From: Hyphomicrobiales bacterium
GTDB lineage: Bacteria; Pseudomonadota; Alphaproteobacteria; Rhizobiales; Rhizobiaceae
Length of the DNA stretch: 64,000 bases
Direction of reading: 5' to 3'
NCBI GenBank assembly: GCA_900473185.1
Contig: UCKU01000005.1
Span: 98,232 to 162,231, forward strand
Translations under genes and position numbers: made by a program
Part shown: positions 34,991-44,262 of the stretch, piece after piece
Numbering within the stretch: the stretch's first letter is position 1
How the letters are laid out: the number at the start of each line of letters is the position of its first letter
Notes under the pieces: model-generated
Seen by the model: only the letters and a program-made list of their open reading frames with translations
Database searches by the model: none
What the model was told of the DNA's origin: nothing

Positions 34991-35461
34991 TTGAAGCGCA
35001 CGATCGAAGCCGATCTGCTGACGGACATCATGCTGATGGTCTTCCGCATCAACGGACGATTGTTGGACGGCGGCGACCGGCTGGGCGCATCGCTGAACCT
35101 CACCAGCGCCCGCTGGCAGGTACTCGGAGCAATTTCGCTGTCCCCAGGTCATATCACGGTGCCCGGAATTGCAGAGATGATGGGCATGACCCGTCAGGGC
35201 GCCCAAAAACAGGTGAACAAGCTCGAGGAAGACGGTTTTATCGAAAAGCAGTCCAACCCGCGCCACCAGCGCTCGCCCTTCTATGTGCTGACACCGCAAG
35301 GCACTGAGAGCTATGCGCGGATATCAGCGCTTCATACCGGCTGGGCCAATGCGCTGGCCGGCGGACTAAATGCACCGGAATTGCGGGCGGCGCTCGATCT
35401 TCTGAACAGGTTCGACCAACGGCTGGCGCTGGACGCCACGGAAAGCGAGGAGCAGAGATGA
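34991..35461 (+). CDS. MarR-family transcriptional regulator
   Basis: A 156-residue winged-helix regulator: LTSARWQVLGAISLSPGHITVPGIAEMMGMTRQGAQKQVNKLEEDGFIEKQSNPRHQRSPFYVLTPQG is the MarR DNA-binding domain with recognition helix TRQGAQKQVNKL and wing NPRHQRSPFYVL. It begins with a TTG at 34991, after GGAGA and just downstream of two operator-like palindromes. Its stop overlaps the ATG of a membrane protein gene (ATGA). The regulator and membrane protein therefore form a small autoregulated operon. Confidence 0.88.
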   Translation: MKRTIEADLLTDIMLMVFRINGRLLDGGDRLGASLNLTSARWQVLGAISLSPGHITVPGIAEMMGMTRQGAQKQVNKLEEDGFIEKQSNPRHQRSPFYVLTPQGTESYARISALHTGWANALAGGLNAPELRAALDLLNRFDQRLALDATESEEQR

Positions 35462-35922
35462 AAACGATCGTTCATGCCGGCGCAGGCATTCTTGCCATGG
35501 TCCTGATTGCGGGTTTTCTGACCGCAACGCTGATTTCCGAACTTCTTCTGGATGCGAGCGCTATTCTTGCCGTCAAGAAAGCGATCCTCGCCGGTCTCTG
35601 TCTGCTGATCCCGATGCTCGCAATGTCAGGCGGCGGCGGGTTTTCGCTTGCCCGCGGCCGTCATTCGCCGGCTATCGAAAGGAAACGCGGACGCATGAAG
35701 ATCATCGCCGCGAACGGGTCACTGATCCTGCTGCCCCTGGCAATCCTGCTCTATCTTCGCGCGGCGGCAGACCTGTTTGACGGTGTTTTCTACGCAATGC
35801 AGACGCTCGAAGTTCTGGCTGGCTCCGCGCAGCTGACGCTACTTGCCCTCAATTTCCGCGACGGGCGGAAAATGACGAGAGGAAAACGTCTCGCCGCGGC
35901 AAAGACGTTGAACGCGATCTGA
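35458..35922 (+). CDS. four-helix membrane protein of unknown function
   Basis: A 154-residue integral membrane protein with four predicted helices (about residues 8-28, 38-58, 83-100 and 108-130), rich in Leu and Ala. The basic loop RGRHSPAIERKRGRMK lies between helices 2 and 3, and a basic tail (FRDGRKMTRGKRLAAAK) follows helix 4, so the termini are probably cytoplasmic. No catalytic or transport signature is recognised. It is translationally coupled to the MarR gene by a four-base overlap, so it is likely induced with the signal the regulator senses. Confidence 0.75.
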   Translation: MKTIVHAGAGILAMVLIAGFLTATLISELLLDASAILAVKKAILAGLCLLIPMLAMSGGGGFSLARGRHSPAIERKRGRMKIIAANGSLILLPLAILLYLRAAADLFDGVFYAMQTLEVLAGSAQLTLLALNFRDGRKMTRGKRLAAAKTLNAI

Positions 35923-35961
35923 ATCGGCAGGGCACCAATGCCCTGCCGAAAATACCTGGCC

Positions 35962-37335
35962 TCAGACGGCCTTGTGGTTGCCCTTCGGGAATTGGCTGGC
36001 AAGTTCGCGATACCACTTGCCGCTCTTCTTGACCGTGCGAACCTGCGTTTTGTAATCGACGTGGACGAGGCCGAAGCGCATGCGATAGCCTTCCGCCCAT
36101 TCGAAATTGTCCATCAGGCTCCAGGCGAAGTAGCCGCGCATCGGATAGCCGTCCTTGATGAGGTCGGCGACGACGTTCAGATGGTCGCTGACATAGTCAA
36201 GGCGCATCACGTCATCGACCTCGCCGTTGACAACGTCAGTGTTGTCGCAGGCGCCGTTCTCGGTGATGTAGCATTCCGGCAGGTCGTAGCGGCGATAAAG
36301 ATCCTCGACGAGCAGTTTCAGCCCCGGCGAATAGACTTCCCAGCCGATATCCGTCTTCGCGTCGCTTGCCGGAGGCGCTTCCACCGTCCAGGGGAAGTCG
36401 CCCTTGCGGCTCGCATCATCCGCAACGCGCTCCGGCTTGTAATAGTTCAGACCCCACCAATCGAGCTTCTGGTTGATGATCTTGAGATCGCCGTCCTCGA
36501 TGATGGGCATACGATCGCCGAGCGCTTCGACGAATTCCTTTGGATATTCGCCCTTGAAGACCGGATCGAAGAAGGCGCCGTTATGGAACTGGTGGGCGCG
36601 TTCGCCAGCGGCGAGATCAGCCGCGCTGTCGGAAGCCGGAATGATCGAGGAGGCGTTGAGCACCAGACCGACAGGCACATTCGGGGCTTCCGAACGGATC
36701 GCTTCGACGCCGAGACCATGCGCAAGGTTCATGTAATGCATGGCATGAAGCGCGGCCTGCATGTTGCGCTCGCCCGGCGCATGAATGCCGTAGAGGTGGC
36801 TGAGCCAGACGATGCACCAAGGCTCGTTGAAGGTGGCGACGCTGTCGAGGCGGTCGCCGAGGCGGCTCATGACCGTCTTGGCGTAACGCTGATAGGCATA
36901 GGCCGTCGAACGCGCCGTCCAGCCGCCGTCACCGGCGAGCAGGAGCGGCAGGTCCCAGTGATAGAGCGTAGCGAAGGTCTTGATGCCACGTGCCTTGCAG
37001 CCGTCGACGAGACGATCGTAGAAATCGAGGCCGGCTTCGTTCACCGGACCGGTGCCATCGGGGATGATGCGCGGCCAGGCGATCGAGAAACGATAGGCGT
37101 CGACACCCATCTCCTTGATGAGATCGAGGTCCTGTTCCAGCCGGTTATAGTGGTCGCAGGCAACATCGCCGTTGTCGCGGTTATAGACGCGGCCGGGCAT
37201 GTTGCAGAAGGCATCCCAGATGGACGGCTTGCGGCCATCGGCTTTGCTGGCGCCTTCGATCTGGAAGGCAGCAGTGGCAACGCCAAACGTAAAATCGCCG
37301 GGGAAGCGGGCGGCAAGCGTTTTCGGATCGATCAT
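35962..37335 (-). CDS. GH1 beta-glucosidase
   Basis: A 457-residue glycoside hydrolase family 1 enzyme, without a signal peptide, so cytoplasmic. The acid/base glutamate is in VATFNEPWC and the nucleophile in CYITENGAC. The N-terminal FTFGVATAAFQIEGA and the HWDLPL motif are family-typical. It would hydrolyse aryl- or oligo-beta-glucosides after import. The ATG at 37335 (MIDPKTLAARFPG) is chosen over the longer frame from 37431, which is basic and not family-like. It faces the MarR operon tail to tail, with 39 bases between stops. Confidence 0.94.
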   Translation of the reverse strand: MIDPKTLAARFPGDFTFGVATAAFQIEGASKADGRKPSIWDAFCNMPGRVYNRDNGDVACDHYNRLEQDLDLIKEMGVDAYRFSIAWPRIIPDGTGPVNEAGLDFYDRLVDGCKARGIKTFATLYHWDLPLLLAGDGGWTARSTAYAYQRYAKTVMSRLGDRLDSVATFNEPWCIVWLSHLYGIHAPGERNMQAALHAMHYMNLAHGLGVEAIRSEAPNVPVGLVLNASSIIPASDSAADLAAGERAHQFHNGAFFDPVFKGEYPKEFVEALGDRMPIIEDGDLKIINQKLDWWGLNYYKPERVADDASRKGDFPWTVEAPPASDAKTDIGWEVYSPGLKLLVEDLYRRYDLPECYITENGACDNTDVVNGEVDDVMRLDYVSDHLNVVADLIKDGYPMRGYFAWSLMDNFEWAEGYRMRFGLVHVDYKTQVRTVKKSGKWYRELASQFPKGNHKAV

Positions 37336-37576
37336 CTGTGAATCCCATCTCTCAGTTGTGGACTGACCGTTTGCGCGGGGTTTAGCCAAGCCTGATGGCA
37401 AAGTACAGGCCGGCAGAAAGAAAAACTGCAACGTTGCAGGAGGAAAGGCAAGACGGCTGCAAACCCGCCAGAGGCTCCTCTTCCCAATCTCGTAACGCCA
37501 ATGTCAGCAGTCGTGATTTGCTGTCGCGACCGCGATCCTTACACGGGAAAGAGCATCACAATATGAAAGGAAACGA

Positions 37577-37984
37577 ATGTTCTCTTCGATCCATTTGCTG
37601 CAGCCGCATCTCCTGAGCCTGCTGCGCATCGTCTCGTCACTTGTGCTTTTTAGCTACGGAACGCAGAAGATCCTGCTTTTCCCGGCCGCAGCAAGCGTGC
37701 CGCCCGTCGGCTCGCTGTCCTGGGTTGCCGGCCTTATCGAACTCACGCTCGGCTTCCTGGTGCTCATCGGTTTCCAGACCCGCATCGCAGCCTTCGTGCT
37801 TTCAGGCCTGATGGCCTTTGCCTATTTCATCGGTCACGCATCGAAGAGCTTCTTCCCGGCGCAGAATGGCGGCGTCGCGGCAATCCTGTTCTGCTTCGTT
37901 TTCCTTTATCTGGTCGCCGCCGGCGCAGGTCCGTTCAGCGTCGACAACCTGCTGAAGCGCGGCCGCACTACGGTTGCTGCCTGA
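37577..37984 (+). CDS. DoxX-family membrane protein
   Basis: A 135-residue protein with four hydrophobic segments and the DoxX-family sequence LLRIVSSLVLFSYGTQKILLFP near the start, PPVGSLSWVAGLIELTLGFLVLIGFQTRIAAFVL in the middle and AYFIGHASKSFFPAQNGGVAAILFCFVFLYLVAAGAGPFSVD at the end. Some DoxX proteins take part in redox complexes with thiosulfate or superoxide functions; this one is a generic member. ATG 37577 with GAAAGGAAA upstream. It stands alone in front of a strong terminator. Confidence 0.9.
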   Translation: MFSSIHLLQPHLLSLLRIVSSLVLFSYGTQKILLFPAAASVPPVGSLSWVAGLIELTLGFLVLIGFQTRIAAFVLSGLMAFAYFIGHASKSFFPAQNGGVAAILFCFVFLYLVAAGAGPFSVDNLLKRGRTTVAA

Positions 37985-37997
37985 ACACCGCAAAAGG

Positions 37998-38035
37998 AAA
38001 AAGCCGGGGCGATATCGAACCGCCCCGGCTTTTTT
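37998..38035. terminator. strong bidirectional terminator
   Basis: A 14-base stem AAAAAGCCGGGGCG / CGCCCCGGCTTTTT with an ATATCGAAC loop followed by a T-run, 14 bases past the DoxX stop. The A-run on the left gives a U-tract for the convergent minus-strand oxidoreductase gene ending at 38065. Confidence 0.95.
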
Positions 38036-38064
38036 AGTGACATGCGCCTTCTCGGCCGAGAAAC

Positions 38065-39252
38065 TCAGACCTTGACCCAGGCCCCGTTGCGCTTGGACGA
38101 CGCCACGCAGGCTTCCACGAAGGCGACACCCTTCACACCATCATCGACAGTCGGATAGACCACGGCCTTGTCGACTGCCTTGCCCTTCTTGTGGGCGTTG
38201 ATGGCGTGTGCGGCTTCCGTATAGATCGTCGCAAAGGCTTCCAGGTAACCTTCCGGGTGACCGGACGGCACGCGGGAAACGCGGGCAGCGGCAGCGCCGG
38301 AGCCGGCGCCATTGCGGGTGATGAGCCGCTTGGATTCGCCGAACGGCGTGTACCAGAGATAGTTCGGATCGGCCTGAACCCATTCGATACCGCCCTTGGT
38401 GCCATAGACGCGCACCTTGAGGCCGTTCTCATGGCCCGGCGCCACCTGGCTGCACCAGAGCATGCCCTTGGCAGGCTTTTCCGAACCCTTAGCCTTGAAG
38501 CGCAGCATCACATGGGCGTTGTCGTCGAGACGACGGCCCGGCACGAAACTGTCGAGGTCGGCAGCAAGGCTGTCGAGCTCCAGCCCGGTGATGAACGAAG
38601 CGAGATTATAGGCATGTGTGCCGATATCGCCGGTCGAACCGCCGACGCCGGATTGTGCCGGGTCGGTGCGCCATGCAGCCTGCTTCTGGCCGGACTGTTC
38701 GATCGCTTCAGTCAACCAGTCCTGCGGATATTCGGCCTGCACGATACGGATATCGCCAAGCTCGCCATTGGCGACCATTTCGCGCGCCTGACGAACCATC
38801 GGATAGCCGGTGTAATTGTGCGTCAGGATGAACAGCGCACCGCTCTCGTCGGCAACCTTCTTCAGCTTCTTGGCGTCGGCAAGGTTTGAGGTCAGCGGCT
38901 TGTCGCAAATGACGTGGATGCCGCGGCGCAGGAATTCCTTGGCCGCATCATAGTGGACGTGGTTCGGCGTGACGATGGAGACAGCCTCGATGCCGTTCTT
39001 CAACTTGGCTTCGCGGATCGCCATTTCCCGGTAGCTGGAATAGGTGCGCGACGGATCGAGACCGAGATCGCGACCGGACTGGGCAGCCTTTTCCGGCGTA
39101 GACGACAGTGCGCCGGCGATCAGATCATACTGGTCGTCGATACGCGCTGCGACACGGTGGACGGCGCCGATGAAGGCCCCTGCTCCGCCGCCGACCATGC
39201 CAAGCCGGATGCGCGGCTCGCGGGTCTGTTCGGATGATGCTTCGATTGCCAT
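38065..39252 (-). CDS. Gfo/Idh/MocA-family sugar oxidoreductase
   Basis: A 395-residue NAD(P)-dependent dehydrogenase. The Rossmann motif is RLGMVGGGAGAFIGAVHR, followed by SIVTPNHVHYDAA and the EKP-like HVICDKPLTSNL with the catalytic lysine. The rest contains GGSTGDIGTHAYNLASFITG, with the usual conserved D/H pair. Such enzymes oxidise free sugars, cyclitols or glycosides. ATG 39252 has CGAGGAGA upstream. It is followed upstream by a sugar isomerase/epimerase gene 27 bases away, forming a two-gene catabolic unit. Confidence 0.92.
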   Translation of the reverse strand: MAIEASSEQTREPRIRLGMVGGGAGAFIGAVHRVAARIDDQYDLIAGALSSTPEKAAQSGRDLGLDPSRTYSSYREMAIREAKLKNGIEAVSIVTPNHVHYDAAKEFLRRGIHVICDKPLTSNLADAKKLKKVADESGALFILTHNYTGYPMVRQAREMVANGELGDIRIVQAEYPQDWLTEAIEQSGQKQAAWRTDPAQSGVGGSTGDIGTHAYNLASFITGLELDSLAADLDSFVPGRRLDDNAHVMLRFKAKGSEKPAKGMLWCSQVAPGHENGLKVRVYGTKGGIEWVQADPNYLWYTPFGESKRLITRNGAGSGAAAARVSRVPSGHPEGYLEAFATIYTEAAHAINAHKKGKAVDKAVVYPTVDDGVKGVAFVEACVASSKRNGAWVKV

Positions 39253-39279
39253 AATATTCTCCTCGAAATCCTGATCCGC

Positions 39280-40335
39280 TTACGACAGACCCAGCATGCG
39301 CCGGTTGGCCGCCTGATCGGTGCCGCCGGCAGCGAAATCGTCGAAGGCCTTTTCGGTGACGCGGATGATGTGGGCCGCAACGAATTCGGCGCCTTCACGC
39401 GCACCGTCTTCAGGATGCTTCAGCGCGCATTCCCACTCGACCACGGCCCAGCCGTCAAAATTGTTGGCGGTCATCTTGGAGAAGACGGCGCCGAAATCGA
39501 CCTGACCGTCGCCCAGCGAGCGGAAGCGGCCGGCACGCTCGACCCAGCCCTGATAGCCGCCGTAAACGCCCTGACGTCCGGTCGGGTTGAACTCGGCATC
39601 CTTGACGTGGAACATCTTGATCCGGTCTTTGTAGATGTCGATGTTGTCAAGATAATCGAGGCACTGCAGCACGTAGTGCGACGGGTCGTAGAGCATGTTG
39701 GCGCGCGGATGATTGCCAACGCGCTCGAGGAACATCTCGTAGGTGATGCCGTCGTGCAGGTCTTCACCCGGATGGATTTCGTAGCAGACGTCGATGCCGT
39801 TTTCATCGGCATGGTCGAGGATCGGCTTCCAGCGGCGGGCAAGCTCGTCGAAGGCGGTTTCGACGAGACCGGCGGGGCGCTGCGGCCAGGGATAGATGAA
39901 TGGCCAGGCAAGCGCGCCCGAGAAGGTCGCATGCGCCTTGAGGCCGAGATGCTTGGAAGCTGTCAGCGCGTACTTGACCTGCTGCACAGCCCATTCCTGA
40001 CGCGCCTTCGGATTGCCGCGCACTTCGGGTGCGGCAAAGCCGTCGAAGGCTTCGTCATAGGCGGGGTGAACGGCAACGAGCTGACCCTGCAGGTGGGTGG
40101 AAAGTTCGGTAACCTCGACGCCGTTTTCACGCGCCTTGCCTGCGAATTCGTCGCAGTAATCCTTGGTGGTCGCCGCCTTCTTGAGGTCGATGAGCTGGCT
40201 TGCCCAGGTCGGAACCTGTACGCCCTTGTAGCCGATGTCAGCCGCCCATTTGGTGATCGCGTCCCAGGAATTGAAAGGAGCGGTATCACCCGCGAACTGT
40301 CCGAGGAAGAGGCCCGGTCCCTTGATCGTCTTCAT
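39280..40335 (-). CDS. sugar phosphate isomerase/epimerase (TIM-barrel, xylose-isomerase-like)
   Basis: A 351-residue AP-endonuclease-2-like TIM barrel used for inosose, ketose or hexulose isomerisation and epimerisation. Metal/ligand residues are seen in VCYEIHPGEDL, MLYDPSHYVLQ, MFHVKDAEF and VVEWECAL, all expected Glu/Asp/His positions. The ATG at 40335 has GGGAGGAAA upstream; the extension to 40455 is not needed. It is upstream of and probably cotranscribed with the Gfo/Idh gene. With the ABC importer next door, a shared sugar or cyclitol pathway is likely, substrate unknown. Confidence 0.92.
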   Translation of the reverse strand: MKTIKGPGLFLGQFAGDTAPFNSWDAITKWAADIGYKGVQVPTWASQLIDLKKAATTKDYCDEFAGKARENGVEVTELSTHLQGQLVAVHPAYDEAFDGFAAPEVRGNPKARQEWAVQQVKYALTASKHLGLKAHATFSGALAWPFIYPWPQRPAGLVETAFDELARRWKPILDHADENGIDVCYEIHPGEDLHDGITYEMFLERVGNHPRANMLYDPSHYVLQCLDYLDNIDIYKDRIKMFHVKDAEFNPTGRQGVYGGYQGWVERAGRFRSLGDGQVDFGAVFSKMTANNFDGWAVVEWECALKHPEDGAREGAEFVAAHIIRVTEKAFDDFAAGGTDQAANRRMLGLS

Positions 40336-40583
40336 GTCAGTTTCCTCCCTGAATATCGATCGTAAACGTTTCCGATAAATCTTAGTGCGCCGTTCGATAA
40401 AGAAAAGGCGCCTCCCCGCCAGTGCGAAAGATTTGAGCGGGTGGGCCAAAATCAACGCGGTCTGGACCTAATCACGCTCACCACGGATCGGCAAGAGGTA
40501 CGTGCCGCATTTTGGCTTCAACTTGTCCGAAGGCATGAAAAATGCGCCCATCCTTTCGAATGGGCGCATGCATGAAAGTATTA
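40336..40583. other. intergenic region with the terminator of the ABC cluster
   Basis: Upstream part is the promoter region of the isomerase gene, containing no coding sequence. Near 40542-40569 lies a strong terminator for the minus-strand ABC genes. No operator matching the LacI palindromes at 44263 was found here. Confidence 0.5.
40538..40569. terminator. terminator of the ABC transporter operon
   Basis: A perfect ten-base stem ATGCGCCCAT / ATGGGCGCAT with a CCTTTCGA loop, preceded on the plus strand by GAAAAA (U-tract on the minus-strand RNA), 15 bases after the binding-protein stop. Confidence 0.85.
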
Positions 40584-41531
40584 TCAGAACGGAGAATCCG
40601 GGAAGTAGAAGTTCTTGGCATTCTCCTTGGTGACGAGCGTGGCGTCGAGGATGTAGTTGCCGTGAACCGGAACCTGATCGTAGAGCGCAGCAGCCGTCAG
40701 TTCCATGGCCGTACCGACCATTGCCGGCGGATAGAGAACGTCGACCGGGATCAGCTTGTCGCCATCCATGACCTTCTTGACCATGTCCTTGGAGCCGGCG
40801 CCGGCGACGACATACTGGATGTCGGTGCGCTTGGCCTGCTCGATGGCCTGCAGAACGCCGACAGCCATGTCGTCATCCTGGCACCATACGACGTCGATCT
40901 TCGGATACTTCGTCAGATAGTCCTGCATGACCTTGAAGGCATCGTCGCGGTTCCAGTTGCCGTACTGGCGGTCGAGAACCTTGACCTTGGAGCCGGCAAT
41001 ACCCTTGTCGAAACCGTCCTGGCGTTGCTGATCGATCGGGATCGGCAGGCCGCGAATGATAACGACCTCAGCTTCCGGAGTCTTTCCGGCAATATACTTG
41101 CCGGCGACTTCGCCGAGTGCCGGGTTGTTGCCGGCGACATAGAGGTCACGCACGGAATTGTCGTTGTTCGACGGCGCGCGGTCGACGAGCGCGACGAACT
41201 TGCCCTTGCCCTTGACTTCCTTGATGGCGTTGACGAGCGGATCCGGATCCGACGGCAGGATGACGAGTGCGTCGATGCCCTGCGTATCGAGGTCCTGCAC
41301 GGCGTTTGCCTGCGTTGCGGCATCCGGCGAAGTCTTGACGATGACGTTCAGGCCCGGATGTTCGGCCATCAGCTTCTTGGCAACGCGCTCGGCGTGAAAC
41401 ACGACGCCCGACGTCCAGCCATGGTCAGCGGCCGGAATGGACACGCCGATCGTGTAATTCTTGTCCTGGGCGTAGGCTGCGCCGGCAAAAGCCACCCCCG
41501 CAACCGCCAGACCCAACATGAGCTTGCGCAT
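40584..41531 (-). CDS. ribose-type sugar ABC transporter substrate-binding protein
   Basis: A 315-residue periplasmic protein with a signal peptide (MRKLMLGLAVAGVAFAGAAY, cut near AYAQ) and a type I binding fold (YTIGVSIPAADHGWTSGVVFHAERVAKKL, LVILPSDPDP, YVAGNNPALGEVAG). It matches the RbsB/CUT2 group of carbohydrate binding proteins. It is the last gene of an ABC cluster; ATG 41531 has GGGAGGAAA upstream. The ligand is not determinable; pentoses, hexoses and polyols are all bound by this group. Confidence 0.93.
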   Translation of the reverse strand: MRKLMLGLAVAGVAFAGAAYAQDKNYTIGVSIPAADHGWTSGVVFHAERVAKKLMAEHPGLNVIVKTSPDAATQANAVQDLDTQGIDALVILPSDPDPLVNAIKEVKGKGKFVALVDRAPSNNDNSVRDLYVAGNNPALGEVAGKYIAGKTPEAEVVIIRGLPIPIDQQRQDGFDKGIAGSKVKVLDRQYGNWNRDDAFKVMQDYLTKYPKIDVVWCQDDDMAVGVLQAIEQAKRTDIQYVVAGAGSKDMVKKVMDGDKLIPVDVLYPPAMVGTAMELTAAALYDQVPVHGNYILDATLVTKENAKNFYFPDSPF

Positions 41532-41618
41532 GCTATTTCCTCCCAAAAATATCAGGGACTTATTCAATCCCGGCCGGGTGCCCTGGATAGCCCGGCCAAT
41601 CCAAGAAGCAGGCTTGTC

Positions 41619-42623
41619 TTACGATTTGCGCACCAGCGACCGCTGCACCAGCATGGCGATGATGATGATCGCACCCTGGATCGCACCGATGAGGTATTCG
41701 CTGATAAAGTTCGAAAGCAGCATGATGTTGCCGACGAGCTCGAGAATGAAGGCCCCGCAGATCGTGCCCCATACCCGACCTGCCCCGCCCTTCAGCGCCG
41801 TACCGCCCACAACGACAGCCGTGATGGCCTGCAGCTCCCAGAGGATACCGGTCGTTGCCGAGGTCGAACCGAGGCGCGGCACATAGAGCAGCACGGCGAT
41901 TGCCACGCACAGCCCCTGGATGACGAAGGCGATCGTGCGCACACGGTTGACCGCAATACCCGAATAGCGCGCCACATCGCTGTTCGAACCGACCGCCACG
42001 ACATGCCGGCCGTAACGCGTGCGATAGAGAATGAAAGCTGCGACGGCGGTGACAGCCAGTATGACAACGATCGGCACCGGCATGCCGAGAATGCTGCCGA
42101 AATAAGCCGGACGATAGAGCGTCTGGATATCCGCCGAGCGCAGCGTGATCGCGCCACCCTGCGAGAGCCATGTCGTCAGACCGCGATAGATGCCCATCGT
42201 ACCGAGCGTCGCGATAAAGGGTTCGATCTTGCCGACCGTCGTGATGAGGCCGTTTGCCAGACCGCAAAGCGCACCGGCGACCACGGCGAAGACGACGGCA
42301 GCCGTCAGCATCAGCACCGGATCGGCAATGACGCCGGAATTGATAAGCAGGATCATCAGGCTGGCGACGAAGGCCACCATCGAGCCGACGGAAAGGTCAA
42401 GATCGCCGGCCGAGATCACGAAGGTTGCGCCGACGGCGATGATGGCAATGAAGGCACAGCGCGTTGCGACATTCGTAAGGTTGGTGATGCCGATGAAATT
42501 CGGATTGACCAGTGCGCCTACGATGAGGAGCAGGGCCAGTGCGGCAAAGGGCGCAACCGCGCGCAGATCGACGTCACGCCAGGATCTGCGCCGGATTTCC
42601 CTGGTCTCCTCGTTAACACTCAT
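41619..42623 (-). CDS. ribose-type sugar ABC transporter permease
   Basis: A 334-residue integral membrane permease of the RbsC/CUT2 class with about ten hydrophobic segments, including AAVAFVASLMILLINSGV, GLANGLITTVGKIEPFIATLGTMGIYRGL (the conserved GxxxGxxxxxxxxxxPFIxTLG motif) and AVVVGGTALKGGAGRVWGTICGAFILELVGNI, the EAA-like loop. I use the ATG at 42623; GGAGG is twelve bases upstream, so in-frame TTG codons at 42629 or 42635 may be used. It is the middle gene of the operon. Confidence 0.92.
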   Translation of the reverse strand: MSVNEETREIRRRSWRDVDLRAVAPFAALALLLIVGALVNPNFIGITNLTNVATRCAFIAIIAVGATFVISAGDLDLSVGSMVAFVASLMILLINSGVIADPVLMLTAAVVFAVVAGALCGLANGLITTVGKIEPFIATLGTMGIYRGLTTWLSQGGAITLRSADIQTLYRPAYFGSILGMPVPIVVILAVTAVAAFILYRTRYGRHVVAVGSNSDVARYSGIAVNRVRTIAFVIQGLCVAIAVLLYVPRLGSTSATTGILWELQAITAVVVGGTALKGGAGRVWGTICGAFILELVGNIMLLSNFISEYLIGAIQGAIIIIAMLVQRSLVRKS

Positions 42624-42696
42624 GTCCAAAACCAACCTCCCGTCCCATCACTGCTGGGCACTTTGTTTGTCCCGCGCGCAGCACGCCCGTGCCTGC

Positions 42697-44223
42697 TCAA
42701 GCAGCCGCCTGACGCTTCAGCCCCGCAGCGTAACGCATGATTTCCTGTTCGGAAATTTCATCCCCCTCGAGCATGCCGACAATTCGACCCTCGCGCATGA
42801 CGGCCACACGCGTGCACAGCCCGATAATCTCGGGCATTTCCGAGGACACGACGATGATCGACCGCCCGTCGCGGGCAAGCGCCGAGATGAAGTGATAGAT
42901 CTGCTGCTTGGTGCCGACATCGATGCCGCGCGTCGGCTCGTCGATGATGATAATCTGCGGCTCGGTCTCCATGACCTTGGCAAGAAGCAGCTTCTGCTGG
43001 TTACCACCAGACATGCGCCCTGCAACGATATTGCCGTCGCGTACGCGGATGTCGAAGCGACGCTTGGCCTTGGCAAGCGCTGCCGCTTCGCTGGTCGGGC
43101 TCAGATAACCGTGGCTGACATGGCGTTCGAGCGACTGCAGCGTCAGGTTGGCGATCATGCCCGAACCGAGGAGCAGCCCCTTCGACTTTCGGTCCTTGGT
43201 CATATAGGCAAGGCCGGCGCGATTGGCGGCATGTGCGTCGCCCGAAGACACGCTCTCACCGTGGATGACCACCTCGCCCGACAGTCGCGAACGCAGGCCG
43301 GCGACCGCTTCCATCAGCTCGGTACGACCCGAACCGATTAGTCCGGAAAATCCGATCACCTCGCCTTTGCGCACTTCGAAGCTCGCATCCTGCACATAGC
43401 CGGTCGAAACCGAACTGACGCGAAGCACGACTTCCTCGTCCACATTGGGCTCGACCTTAGCCGGATAGAGGCTCGAAAGCTCGCGGCCGACCATGAGCTG
43501 CGCGATGGATTCACCATCCAGCATGGAGGTCGGCGCCGTCTTCACCCACTGGCCGTCACGCAGGACCGTGACCCTGTCGGTCAGCTCCATGACCTCGTCG
43601 AGCTTGTGGGAAACGAAGACGAAACTGGTGCCCTGATCGCGCAGTTTACGCACCTGCTTGAAGAGCATGTTGGTTTCCTCGCGCGACAGAACCGCCGTCG
43701 GCTCGTCCATGAAGACAACACGCGCATCGCGGCTGATCGCCTTGGCGATCTCGACCATCTGTTTGTCGGCAATGGAAAGCGAACTGATCATCGCATTCTC
43801 ATCGACATGCGAACCGAGCATGTCGAGTACCCGGCGAGTCTCCGCCCGCATGTACTTGCGATCGAGCACGCCGAAATGCGTGACCTCGCGGCCGAGAAAC
43901 AGGCTCTCCGTCACGGTCAGATGTTCAGCGAGATTGAATTCCTGATGAATGATGACGATTCCGAGCGCCTCGGCAGCACCATTCGGCGGCAGCTCTATAG
44001 ACTTGCCGTCGAGCAGGATCTCGCCCGATGTCGGCTGCTCGAAGCCGGAGAGAATCTTGACGAGGGTGGATTTTCCGGCGCCGTTTTCACCCATCAGCGC
44101 ATGGATCTCACCGGCGCGAAGATCGAAATTGACACTGAAGAGAACCTGCACGCCGCTGAAAGATTTGCAAATGCGCCTGGCGGACAACACCACCGGTGCA
44201 GCCTCTGCGGTATCCACGGTCAT
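42697..44223 (-). CDS. ribose-type sugar ABC transporter ATP-binding protein
   Basis: A 508-residue tandem ATPase of the RbsA/MglA class. The first nucleotide-binding domain has the Walker A GENGAGKSTLVK, the signature around SIADKQMVEIAKAI and Walker B VVFMDEPTAVL; the second has degenerate Walker A SGLIGSGRTELMEAV, signature MSGGNQQKLLLAK and Walker B IIIIDEPTRGIDVG. This asymmetric pair is typical of the class. ATG 44223 has GCAGGAGG upstream. First gene of the ABC operon, divergent from a LacI regulator with a mirrored pair of operators between them. Confidence 0.94.
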   Translation of the reverse strand: MTVDTAEAAPVVLSARRICKSFSGVQVLFSVNFDLRAGEIHALMGENGAGKSTLVKILSGFEQPTSGEILLDGKSIELPPNGAAEALGIVIIHQEFNLAEHLTVTESLFLGREVTHFGVLDRKYMRAETRRVLDMLGSHVDENAMISSLSIADKQMVEIAKAISRDARVVFMDEPTAVLSREETNMLFKQVRKLRDQGTSFVFVSHKLDEVMELTDRVTVLRDGQWVKTAPTSMLDGESIAQLMVGRELSSLYPAKVEPNVDEEVVLRVSSVSTGYVQDASFEVRKGEVIGFSGLIGSGRTELMEAVAGLRSRLSGEVVIHGESVSSGDAHAANRAGLAYMTKDRKSKGLLLGSGMIANLTLQSLERHVSHGYLSPTSEAAALAKAKRRFDIRVRDGNIVAGRMSGGNQQKLLLAKVMETEPQIIIIDEPTRGIDVGTKQQIYHFISALARDGRSIIVVSSEMPEIIGLCTRVAVMREGRIVGMLEGDEISEQEIMRYAAGLKRQAAA

Positions 44224-44262
44224 GATTTCCTCCTGCGGCTCCCATCCGCTTATGTTGGGCAT

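Noticed and set aside
35938..37341. 467-codon plus-strand frame opposite the beta-glucosidase
   Set aside because: Antisense to a gene with complete GH1 catalytic motifs; the frame has no start context or domain.
40542..42740. 732-codon open frame on the plus strand opposite the ABC binding-protein and permease genes
   Set aside because: It is an antisense shadow of two clear ABC genes in high-GC DNA; its translation is low-complexity, rich in Arg/His/Asp, with no recognisable domain or ribosome site.
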